From assembly GCA_030426705.1 (NCBI GenBank), contig JAUHXW010000199.1, positions 1 to 5,764 of the forward strand: a stretch of 5,764 nucleotides of DNA. Direction: 5' to 3'. The notes below the pieces were generated by a model. The model had not been told where the DNA came from, ran no database searches, and saw only the letters and a program-made list of their open reading frames with translations. This document shows, one piece after another, positions 1 to 5,764 of this stretch; within the stretch, counting starts at the first letter, position 1; each line of letters opens with the position of its first letter. A program made the translations under genes and the position numbers. The stretch is from Gammaproteobacteria bacterium (GTDB taxonomy: Bacteria > Pseudomonadota > Gammaproteobacteria > Xanthomonadales > Marinicellaceae).

Positions 1-84
1 AGCCGAAGGGGTTTCGCTCATGTTGATATTGCAGGAGCAAATGTCTGCCATGTAAAAATGTATTTCGAAGAATGTAAGCAGTAA
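1..84 (+). CDS. possible 3' tail of an upstream gene (partial, unrecognised)
   Basis: Reading from base 1 in frame 1 gives 27 sense codons, containing GFAHVDIAGANV and MYFEECKQ, before a TAA at 82-84. The reading is open to the left edge, so it could be the C-terminus of a gene that starts outside the window. I do not recognise the peptide. Frame 2 is also open from the edge but stops at 53-55, and a minus-strand reading from an ATG complementary to 49-51 leaves through the left edge. With so little sequence the assignment is a guess based only on the longest open frame. Confidence 0.2.
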   Translation, partial: SRRGFAHVDIAGANVCHVKMYFEECKQ

Positions 85-154
85 AAACTGAGGAAGTTTT
101 CTGATAGACTTGTAGGAAATTACTCAAAGCTGTGTATGTCTCTGTTTTTGTATC

Positions 155-175
155 GTTTTGTTTAAAGAACAAAAC
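155..175. repeat. 8-bp inverted repeat in the spacer upstream of the serine hydrolase
   Basis: GTTTTGTT (155-162) and AACAAAAC (168-175) are perfect reverse complements separated by TAAAG. The repeat lies about 90 bp upstream of the hydrolase start, in an AT-rich spacer (85-267) where I find no other gene. No T-run follows the stem on either strand, so it does not look like an intrinsic terminator. An operator for a dimeric regulator is possible, but chance is also plausible in such AT-rich sequence. I could not identify a convincing -35/-10 pair in this spacer. Confidence 0.35.
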
Positions 176-267
176 AAAGCGTGCAAATTCGTTTTAAGCT
201 TGAGACCTTAGGCCTTTTTATTTTTTCATTCACTCATTCAAACAAGATTAATGCTCGGAAATCATAT

Positions 268-1782
268 ATGAACAAAAGAACCCAACTAATCGCGTTGTTG
301 ACCAGCATAATTGGTTTATCCACGGGCAATGCATCTGAAGTTTCAGAGATAGAAAACAGCCAGCGTGCTAACTCCAGTCAATGGAGTTGCTTTGTAGCAA
401 GTGATGCACAAGAGCGCAAGAATGCGGTTGAAAATGGCATACTACCACAGGTTGTGTTTGATGGAGAAATGAAGCCCAGTAACATTGAAAAAGAAATGGC
501 TGCTTCAAAGACACCTGCTTTTTCAGTTGCAGTCATTCATAATGGGAAGTTGGATTGGAGCGCAACTTGGGGGCGGCTTAATAAAACAGGGCCGCAAGCC
601 AATTGTGGTAGCCTATTCCAAGCGGGTTCACTTGCAAAGCCATTAACAGTTCTTGCAGCGATGCGCATAAAAACGGCAGGGCATATAGATTTTGATCGTG
701 ATATTGAAGCTTACCTTTCATCATACGAGCTTCCTCCAGGCCAGCAAACCAGCCATAATCCAGTGACATTTCGCAACTTGCTTTCACACACATCCGGCGT
801 TGTGAGGGGTGGTTATGCGGGTTATGCAAAGAACGAACCGCTGCCGAGCGACCAACAAATCGCTTTAGGGAAAGCCCCTGCCAATTCACCTAAGATTGAA
901 GTCTCGAACACACCAGGCTCAATGTTGGCGTATTCAGGTGGTGGTTATACCCTCGCAGAAATTGCGCTTCAGGATATATTGCGAAAACCATTTGAGAAAA
1001 TCATGGATGAGTGGCTGATTGCGCCACTGGCTATGAAGCAAGCAGAATTCACTGTACCATTACCTGATGATAGACATTCTTATACGGCCAGTGGACACCA
1101 AATAGATGCCACCATGGTCCCCGGTGGATGGAACAACCATCCTGAACAAGCGGCGGCGGGACTGTGGGCAACCGCAACGGATTTGGCCATGTTTCTTATT
1201 GAAATGAGCAAAGCTTATGATGGCGAAAGTGATGTCTTCACCCTATCCAATATTCGTGAGCTTTTAGATAACCCCGTGCAAAATCATGTTTACGGGTTCA
1301 GACAAATAGCAAACGGCGACCAGGTTTTTTTAACACATTATGGAGGTACAGTTGGATACAGAGCTGGGATGACTATGAATCTGCAAACAGGTGACGGAGC
1401 TGTGTTTCTGAGCAACTCTGAAAATGCCTCGAATCTGGGTGAGGCGTTCTTAACTTCAGTGTCTCGGGCTTATAACTGGCCGGTGTTTCAAGGAGAGCGG
1501 GTTAAAAGAAAAGCGTATTCTGAAGAAGAACTGAAATCACTTACAGGGACATACTTTTTTCCCGAACAAGGATGGGAGCTTTCGGTGGCTCATGAAACTA
1601 ATGGGCTTAAGTTTGACTTCCCTGCGGGCAATCGCCTGCCCTTGGTTATGATACCGATTCAAAGCAAATATCGTGAGTTCGCCCATGAAACAGGGGTGCA
1701 TGCATACTTTGATGGTGACGGACCAAACTTAAAAATTAAATTATTTGGGCAAACTGGTGTGCGACAGTTAACCAAGAAATAG
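268..1782 (+). CDS. exported serine hydrolase, beta-lactamase/penicillin-binding-protein fold (class C/EstB-like)
   Basis: The 504-residue product belongs to the serine beta-lactamase-like superfamily (Pfam Beta-lactamase), which includes class C beta-lactamases, D-Ala-D-Ala carboxypeptidases, D-aminopeptidases and EstB-type esterases. The catalytic motifs are visible in order: S121-L-A-K124 (SxxK nucleophile and base), the family marker LLSHTSGV (171-178), Y222-S-G (in the YxN position) and H358-Y-G-G (KTG/HxG position) with G364 following. A C-terminal extension from about residue 418 (EEELKSLTGTYFF) resembles the beta-sheet tail found on many such hydrolases. I chose the ATG at 268 because it has a weak GGAA (257-260) upstream and starts a signal peptide: N-K-R, a hydrophobic stretch at residues 7-19, and a likely cut after A22. 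The same frame stays open up to a GTG at 181, but that gives 29 extra residues with no Shine-Dalgarno and would bury the signal peptide. The protein is probably periplasmic. There is no lipobox. Substrate is unknown; nothing here proves antibiotic resistance. The next gene starts 9 bp downstream. Confidence 0.9.
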   Translation: MNKRTQLIALLTSIIGLSTGNASEVSEIENSQRANSSQWSCFVASDAQERKNAVENGILPQVVFDGEMKPSNIEKEMAASKTPAFSVAVIHNGKLDWSATWGRLNKTGPQANCGSLFQAGSLAKPLTVLAAMRIKTAGHIDFDRDIEAYLSSYELPPGQQTSHNPVTFRNLLSHTSGVVRGGYAGYAKNEPLPSDQQIALGKAPANSPKIEVSNTPGSMLAYSGGGYTLAEIALQDILRKPFEKIMDEWLIAPLAMKQAEFTVPLPDDRHSYTASGHQIDATMVPGGWNNHPEQAAAGLWATATDLAMFLIEMSKAYDGESDVFTLSNIRELLDNPVQNHVYGFRQIANGDQVFLTHYGGTVGYRAGMTMNLQTGDGAVFLSNSENASNLGEAFLTSVSRAYNWPVFQGERVKRKAYSEEELKSLTGTYFFPEQGWELSVAHETNGLKFDFPAGNRLPLVMIPIQSKYREFAHETGVHAYFDGDGPNLKIKLFGQTGVRQLTKK

Positions 1783-1791
1783 ATTAACTCA

Positions 1792-2394
1792 ATGAAGCAA
1801 AAAGGAACTGTTCGGAAATGGAATGATGAAAGGGGTTTTGGTTTTATCAGGTCAGGTTCTGACAACCAAGAGTTTTTCTTTCACATCAAATCATTTAAGA
1901 ATTATGGTAAGCGGCCAGAAGTAGGAATGGAGGTAAGCTTTGAAGCTGGTGTGGATAATCAAGGTAGAAAGCAGGCACAAAAGGTCAGGTCTTATGAAGG
2001 TGACAAAGCACACCCAGCGCTAAGCGCATTTTTTTTGGCAGCGGCTTTTTTGTTTGCTGTTGTTTTACTTTCTTTTTTTGGTTACCTTCCTGAAGTCATT
2101 GTTTGGTTATATATGGCTACTAGTTTGTTGTCATTTCTCTTATATCTATTTGATAAGTCAGCCGCTCGAAAAGACCAAAGAAGAACGCCGGAAGCTACAT
2201 TACATCATTTAGCACTTATTGGCGGTTGGCCTGGCGCACTGTTTGCCCAGCAACTTCTTCGACATAAGTCAAAAAAGAAATCTTTTCGAAACATGTTTAA
2301 AATTACAGTAATTCTCAACGTGTTGATGCTCATCTACCTGCTGTCTCCTTATGGGGCATGGTTTGTAAATAAAATTAACGGGCTTGCAGCTTAA
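1792..2394 (+). CDS. cold-shock domain / DUF1294 fusion membrane protein
   Basis: The 200-residue protein has two parts. Residues 1-67 form a cold-shock domain, with the nucleic-acid-binding RNP1-like segment KWNDERGFGFI (9-19) and RNP2-like EFFFHIKSF (27-35). Residues 76-97 and 102-120 are membrane segments leading into DUF1294. Its conserved features are D121-K-S-A-A, R131-T-P-E134, H138/H139, GGWPGA (144-149), RHKSKKKSF (157-165) and a last membrane helix at about 170-187. CSD plus DUF1294 is a known architecture in proteobacteria, but its function is not established. A reasonable inference is a membrane-tethered single-stranded RNA or DNA binder with the CSD in the cytoplasm. The start follows the hydrolase stop by 9 bp, so cotranscription is likely, but I see no good Shine-Dalgarno before the ATG at 1792. 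Translation may depend on coupling to the upstream gene. A T-run follows at 2403-2409 without a stem, so no terminator is claimed. Confidence 0.88.
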   Translation: MKQKGTVRKWNDERGFGFIRSGSDNQEFFFHIKSFKNYGKRPEVGMEVSFEAGVDNQGRKQAQKVRSYEGDKAHPALSAFFLAAAFLFAVVLLSFFGYLPEVIVWLYMATSLLSFLLYLFDKSAARKDQRRTPEATLHHLALIGGWPGALFAQQLLRHKSKKKSFRNMFKITVILNVLMLIYLLSPYGAWFVNKINGLAA

Positions 2395-2407
2395 ACGTCA
2401 TCTTTTT

Positions 2408-2437
2408 TTGAATGTAACATCTAAATACCCGTTTAAT
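2408..2437 (+). promoter_or_regulatory. candidate sigma-70 promoter for the TerC-antiporter operon
   Basis: TTGAAT (2408-2413, four of six consensus bases) is separated by 18 bp from TTTAAT (2432-2437, five of six). Transcription from here would begin near 2444 and leave a leader of about 130 nt before the TerC start at 2572. The surrounding spacer (2395-2571) is AT-rich, so chance matches are easy and this call is tentative. I looked for the conserved elements of the yybP-ykoY manganese riboswitch, which often precedes TerC genes, and did not recognise them. Confidence 0.3.
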
Positions 2438-2561
2438 CACAAACTTTTAATACTTTAGTTACCAAACCGTCGTTAAACTTGCAACCAATCTCTCTGTTAT
2501 CCGAAACACTTTACTCTTGAAAAACAAAGACAGAAAGTTAACAATGATTGTTTTTATTTTT

Positions 2562-2574
2562 GAGGTGGGTAATG
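2562..2574 (+). promoter_or_regulatory. ribosome binding site that fixes the TerC start
   Basis: GAGG (2562-2565, within GAGGTGG) sits six bases before the ATG at 2572-2574. This decides the start: the same frame could open at a TTG at 2548, adding eight residues, but that codon lacks a comparable Shine-Dalgarno and lies upstream of this one. An ATG at 2544 is in another frame and stops at 2646-2648. Confidence 0.75.
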
Positions 2575-3384
2575 GAAGGTTTGTTCACAATAGAAAATCT
2601 ATTTACGCTGGGCATGTTGATTATGTTACAGGCTGTTTTAGGTTTTGATAACCTGTTGTATATCATCATTGAGTCAAAACGGGTCGAACCAGAAAAGCAA
2701 TCAAAGCTGCGTAAAACAGGTATCTGGTTAGCGGTGCTGTTTCGATTGATTTTGCTGTTCTTGTTGCTCAAGCTATTGTCTTACTTCACCGAACCCTTAT
2801 TCAGCATCGCCTGGGAAGGCGTGGTTACCGGTGAATTTAATTTACGAGCCATAGTGGTGTTGTTGGGTGGTATCTTTATCATTTATACCGCTGTTAAGGA
2901 AATTTGGCACATGATGATGCTGGAAGAGCACATCGAAGAAGAACAAGAAAAAAAATCCTCTTTTGGTAAAGCTTTGTTTTTGATTGTGGCGATGAACGTG
3001 GTGTTCTCTTTTGACTCCATCCTCAGTGCCATGGCGTTAACCGACAACTTCATTGTGATGGCGACAGCCATTGTGATTGGTGCTTTGTTGATGGTTTGGC
3101 TGGCTGACACCATTGCGGCATTTTTACAACGCAATCGCATGTATGAGATTTTGGGCTTGTTTATTTTATTCATCGTCGGAATCATGCTGCTCTCAGAGGC
3201 AGGCCATATTGCACACTTGAAATTCTTTGGTCATGAGATTACTCAGATGAGTAAAGCGACCTTTTACTTTGTGATTGTTGTTATGGTGATTTCTGAAATT
3301 GCACGCTCCAGGTTTTCAAAGAAATTATCTCTGAAAAAAGCCAGAGCCAACCCTCAAGCAGTTGAAAGTTTAGAGACCAAATAA
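2572..3384 (+). CDS. TerC-family integral membrane protein, probable metal (Mn2+) exporter
   Basis: This 270-residue protein has about seven predicted membrane segments, near residues 13-34, 49-72, 91-110, 132-153, 159-183, 190-208 and 227-244. The two hallmark acidic motifs of the TerC family (Alx/YkoY/YceF relatives) are present. LGFDN (23-27) lies in the first helix and VVFSFDSILSAMAL (about 143-156) in the fourth, with D26 and D148 as likely metal ligands. Further family marks are GGIFIIYTAVKEI after the second loop and WLAD ending at D179. A highly charged loop, EEHIEEEQEKK (about 118-128), faces one side of the membrane. Family members in Escherichia coli and Bacillus are linked to manganese efflux, and the name comes from tellurite resistance; the substrate here is inferred. 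Length is normal for the family. The TAA stop overlaps the next gene's ATG by one base (TAATG at 3382-3386), pointing to one operon with translational coupling. Confidence 0.9.
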   Translation: MEGLFTIENLFTLGMLIMLQAVLGFDNLLYIIIESKRVEPEKQSKLRKTGIWLAVLFRLILLFLLLKLLSYFTEPLFSIAWEGVVTGEFNLRAIVVLLGGIFIIYTAVKEIWHMMMLEEHIEEEQEKKSSFGKALFLIVAMNVVFSFDSILSAMALTDNFIVMATAIVIGALLMVWLADTIAAFLQRNRMYEILGLFILFIVGIMLLSEAGHIAHLKFFGHEITQMSKATFYFVIVVMVISEIARSRFSKKLSLKKARANPQAVESLETK

Positions 3385-5192
3385 TGACTGAAAATCTGAT
3401 GCTGGCCATTGCGGTCATTGGTATATTGGGCTCAATGGCTCAATGGTTGGCCTGGTGGATGAAACTGCCCTCCATTTTATTGTTGTTGTTATTGGGCATC
3501 GTTTTAGGAAAGCCGGTTTCCGGACTGATTGATCCTGATTTGCTGTTCGGAGATCTGCTGTTTCCAATGGTGTCTTTGGCGGTATCAGTGATTTTGTTTG
3601 AAGGTGCATTGACCTTAAACTTCCGACAAATCAAAGGTCTGGAGTCTGTGGTCAGGCGCATGGTTACGGTGGGCATGTTGGTCACCTGGTTGACCATCGC
3701 TGTGGCCACGCATTGGATTTTGGACCTACCCTGGTTGTTGTCATTGTTATTTGGTTCATTGGTTGTGGTTACCGGACCAACGGTGATTGTACCCATGTTG
3801 CGGATTCTGAAACTCAATAAAAAAGTGTCCAATGTGTTGCGTTGGGAAGGTATTGTCATCGATCCGCTGGGCGCATTGCTGGCAGTGTTGGTGTTCAATT
3901 TCATTATCTCATCAGAAGGTGGTGCTCAGGGTTTGTTTGAAGTGGCGCTGGACTTTGGTTGGATTTTGATGGTGTGTTGTGTTTTGGGTGGTGTTGCTGG
4001 CGCCTTTTTGGGGTTGGTTTTGCGACGTCACTGGTTACCTGAATACCTACACAATGTCTTTACTTTGACCTTGGTATTTGCAGTTTTTGCCTTGTCTGAT
4101 GTGTTGGCTCATGAATCAGGATTATTAACAGTCACCATCATGGGTATGTGGTTGGCCAACAGCAAGAATACACCGATTGAAGACATTTTGAACTTCAAAG
4201 AGTCTTTGACCGTGTTACTAATCTCTGGCTTGTTCATTATTTTAGCTGCTCGCTTAGATTTGGATGAATTCTTAAAAATTGGCTGGTGGTCCCTGGTGAT
4301 TTTATTGGTGGTGCAATTTGTCGCTCGACCTTTGAAGGTGTTTGTCTCTACTTGGGGCTCTGATTTGGCTTTCAAAGAAAAAATCGTGCTCTCCTGGATT
4401 GCTCCCAGAGGGATAGTTGCAGCGGCAGTCTCTGCTTTGTTTGCTTTGAAACTAGAACAACAAGGTTACGCCGAAGCCAACTTATTGGTTTCGCTGACTT
4501 TTATGGTCATCATTGGCACGGTGGTTTTTCAGTCAGCCACCGCAGGTTGGTTGTCCAAAAAATTGGGAGTGGCCAACCCTGAGTCCAAGGGTATTTTGAT
4601 GGTGGGCAGCAACCCTGTTGCAGTGGCCATTGCTGAGGCTTTGAATAAACATGGATTTGAATGCTTGTTGACCGATTCTCATTGGAGATACATCAAAGAA
4701 GCTCGCATGAAAGACATCAAAACCTATTATGGAAATGTGGTTTCAGAACATGCAGACCAACATTTGGATTTGATTGGTATTGGTAAATTGATGGCTGTTT
4801 CGATGAACAAAGATCTGAATTTATTGGCAGCAACGCGTTATAAAAACGAATTTGGTGTCGCCAATATTTTCGTGCTTAACCAAGAAGAAAAAAACCGTGA
4901 TGACCACAAACACAGTGTTTCTAAAGAAGGCAAAGCAAGACACTTGTTTACCAAAGATGTGACCTATGCCAAGCTGGCAAGCTTGTTGTCTCAAGGTGCA
5001 CAAATCAAAACCACACTACTCACTGAAGAATTTGGTTACCAACAATATTTATCTCAAGCAAACAAAGTCATCATTCCCATGTTTGGTGTTTCGCCAGATG
5101 GCAGTGAGTTGAGGGTGTTTACCCGCAAAGAAAGTATTGAAAAAATCAATGTAGATTGGAAAGTGATTGGTTTGATTCATTCCAAAGAGTAA
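3384..5192 (+). CDS. CPA1-type cation/proton antiporter with C-terminal RCK (TrkA-N-like) domain
   Basis: The 602-residue protein has an N-terminal transporter domain (residues 1 to about 395, roughly a dozen hydrophobic helices) and a soluble C-terminal domain. Family signatures are FEGALTL (72-78), VTGPTVIVPMLR (129-140), EGIVIDPLGAL (155-165, with D160 as the likely ion/proton-binding acid), ESGLLTVTIMGMWLAN (244-259), R315-P and APRGIVAAA (340-348). This matches the NhaP-type Na+(K+)/H+ antiporters. The tail from about 403 begins with a Rossmann-like strand and loop, ILMVGSNPVAVAIAEAL. An acidic residue, D431, ends the second strand, suggesting NAD(H) rather than NADP. SMNKDLNLLAATRY (473-486) and GAQIKTTLLTEEF (538-550) match the RCK/TrkA-N type of antiporter regulatory tail. 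The protein probably exchanges cytoplasmic cations for protons in the inner membrane under nucleotide control; which cation cannot be told. It starts on the TerC stop with only a weak GAG (3373-3375) as Shine-Dalgarno, so coupling is likely. No terminator follows. Confidence 0.9.
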   Translation: MTENLMLAIAVIGILGSMAQWLAWWMKLPSILLLLLLGIVLGKPVSGLIDPDLLFGDLLFPMVSLAVSVILFEGALTLNFRQIKGLESVVRRMVTVGMLVTWLTIAVATHWILDLPWLLSLLFGSLVVVTGPTVIVPMLRILKLNKKVSNVLRWEGIVIDPLGALLAVLVFNFIISSEGGAQGLFEVALDFGWILMVCCVLGGVAGAFLGLVLRRHWLPEYLHNVFTLTLVFAVFALSDVLAHESGLLTVTIMGMWLANSKNTPIEDILNFKESLTVLLISGLFIILAARLDLDEFLKIGWWSLVILLVVQFVARPLKVFVSTWGSDLAFKEKIVLSWIAPRGIVAAAVSALFALKLEQQGYAEANLLVSLTFMVIIGTVVFQSATAGWLSKKLGVANPESKGILMVGSNPVAVAIAEALNKHGFECLLTDSHWRYIKEARMKDIKTYYGNVVSEHADQHLDLIGIGKLMAVSMNKDLNLLAATRYKNEFGVANIFVLNQEEKNRDDHKHSVSKEGKARHLFTKDVTYAKLASLLSQGAQIKTTLLTEEFGYQQYLSQANKVIIPMFGVSPDGSELRVFTRKESIEKINVDWKVIGLIHSKE

Positions 5193-5231
5193 CAGGAACT
5201 TGGCGTAATTTGACTATTATCAAAACCAAAA

Positions 5232-5274
5232 CAGTCTCCTTTTAATAAAATTCATGTTTTTATTAAGGAGGCTG
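5232..5274 (+). promoter_or_regulatory. hairpin sequestering the Shine-Dalgarno of the downstream MBL-fold gene
   Basis: The left arm (5232-5250, starting CAGTCTCCTT) pairs with the right arm (5258-5274, ending AAGGAGGCTG). I count 17 pairs, including one G-U (T5235 with G5271), a two-base bulge at 5242-5243 and a 7-nt loop at 5251-5257. The right arm contains a perfect Shine-Dalgarno, AAGGAGG (5265-5271), five bases before the ATG at 5277. The left arm TCTCCTT mimics the 16S rRNA anti-Shine-Dalgarno. No T-run follows the stem, so it is not a standard intrinsic terminator. A possible -10 element, TATTAT (5215-5220), without a clear -35, would place a transcript start just before the hairpin. 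The inferred role is control of translation initiation by temperature, a protein or a small RNA. Confidence 0.65.
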
Positions 5275-5276
5275 AA

Positions 5277-5764
5277 ATGTCAGGAAAGCCGGAAATACTG
5301 TTTCGTAAAAATAACCATGTTTGTATGTCGTTCAATGATTTGGTGGAAGGATCTGGCGTACAGGCCAACCAGTTTTTAATTATAGACAATGATCAGTCCA
5401 TATTGTTGGACCCAGGTGGTGATTTGACATACATTCCTTTGAATATGGCCATCACCCGCTACATCAATCCGAAACAACTGGACTATATTTTTGCTTCACA
5501 TCAAGACCCAGATATCGTTGCATCGATTGACCGATGGGTATTGAACACCTCCTGTCAGGTGCTGGTATCCAAATTATGGGGCCGGTTTCTACCCCATTTG
5601 GTCTCATCACATGTGGATAAAAAAGTAGGCAGCTTTGAAAAGCGGGTCATTGAAATACCTGATGGTGGTGTGCGCTTGCCTTTTGGAGAACAGGAGTTGG
5701 TGATATTACCAGCACACTTTTTACATTCTGTGGGTAACTTTCAATTGTATGACCCTACCAGTAA
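5277..5764 (+). CDS. metallo-beta-lactamase-fold protein, oxygen-binding di-iron (flavodiiron-like) group; cut by window end
   Basis: The first 162 codons are present and the frame is still open at the right edge. The ATG at 5277 is set by AAGGAGG five bases upstream. The sequence reads as the start of a flavodiiron-type MBL domain: QANQFLIIDNDQSILLDPGG (29-48) is the usual opening strand pair with its DPGG turn. ASHQDPDI (73-80) is the HxExD-like metal-ligand motif (H75, D77, D79), and PAHFLHSVGNF (145-155) carries the next ligand histidine, probably H150. The remaining ligands, expected in an FSGD-type segment and a late histidine, lie beyond the edge. Flavodiiron proteins and stand-alone ODP sensors bind O2 or NO at a di-iron site; whether this one has the flavodoxin partner domain cannot be seen. 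It starts 84 bp after the antiporter stop on the same strand and may be cotranscribed or have its own promoter. It could instead be a different MBL hydrolase. Confidence 0.8.
   Translation, partial: MSGKPEILFRKNNHVCMSFNDLVEGSGVQANQFLIIDNDQSILLDPGGDLTYIPLNMAITRYINPKQLDYIFASHQDPDIVASIDRWVLNTSCQVLVSKLWGRFLPHLVSSHVDKKVGSFEKRVIEIPDGGVRLPFGEQELVILPAHFLHSVGNFQLYDPTS

Noticed and set aside
181..267. N-terminal extension of the hydrolase from a GTG at 181
   Set aside because: No Shine-Dalgarno precedes it, and the extension would bury an obvious signal peptide that begins at the ATG at 268.
578..889. 103-residue minus-strand open frame inside the hydrolase gene
   Set aside because: It lies opposite conserved catalytic coding sequence (the SxxK and LLSHTSG region) and shows no recognisable domain.
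2395..2413. Intrinsic terminator after the CSD/DUF1294 gene
   Set aside because: The T-run at 2403-2409 has no complementary stem directly upstream.
2395..2571. yybP-ykoY manganese riboswitch before TerC
   Set aside because: This motif is common upstream of TerC genes, but its conserved G-rich opening and internal-loop sequences are not recognisable here. A covariance-model search would settle it.
2544..2648. A 34-codon reading from the ATG at 2544, overlapping the TerC start, as a leader peptide
   Set aside because: It has no convincing ribosome binding site and runs through the TerC Shine-Dalgarno and first codons in another frame. The peptide shows no recognisable feature.
3440..3904. 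154-residue minus-strand open frame opposite the antiporter
   Set aside because: Its Asn/Thr-rich low-complexity product is what the reverse strand of a hydrophobic membrane-protein gene typically gives. It has no recognisable domain, and the + strand coding is certain.
5232..5274. Intrinsic terminator for the TerC-antiporter operon
   Set aside because: The stem is strong, but it is followed by AAATGTCAGG rather than a T-run, and its right arm is the next gene's ribosome binding site.

Overview
This 5.8 kb window looks like ordinary chromosomal DNA of a Gram-negative bacterium, most likely a gammaproteobacterium. The evidence is a Sec signal peptide on a serine hydrolase, the cold-shock/DUF1294 fusion architecture, and Shine-Dalgarno-led genes on moderately AT-rich DNA. 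The exact genus cannot be read from the sequence. All convincing genes are on the + strand.

Layout: (1) Bases 1-84 may hold the last codons of an unrecognised upstream gene; this is weakly supported. They are followed by an AT-rich spacer with an 8-bp inverted repeat (155-175). (2) A serine-beta-lactamase/esterase-fold hydrolase with a signal peptide (268-1782) is followed 9 bp later by a small membrane protein joining a cold-shock RNA-binding domain to DUF1294 (1792-2394). (3) A 177-bp AT-rich leader holds a candidate sigma-70 promoter and a clear ribosome binding site. It precedes a TerC-family membrane protein (2572-3384) whose stop codon overlaps the start of a CPA1-type cation/proton antiporter with a fused C-terminal RCK/TrkA-N-like domain (3384-5192). 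(4) An 84-bp spacer contains a long hairpin that buries a perfect Shine-Dalgarno sequence directly in front of a metallo-beta-lactamase-fold protein resembling the oxygen-binding di-iron (flavodiiron-like) group. That gene (from 5277) is cut by the right edge of the window.

TerC proteins are associated with metal (notably Mn2+) export and CPA1 antiporters with Na+ or K+/H+ exchange. The TAATG-coupled pair therefore reads as an ion-homeostasis operon in the inner membrane, possibly with nucleotide control through the RCK domain. The most noteworthy non-coding signal is the hairpin at 5232-5274, a candidate cis-acting translational switch such as an RNA thermometer. I see no mobile element, CRISPR array, tRNA or rRNA, and no clear sign of a wholly new defence or biosynthetic system.
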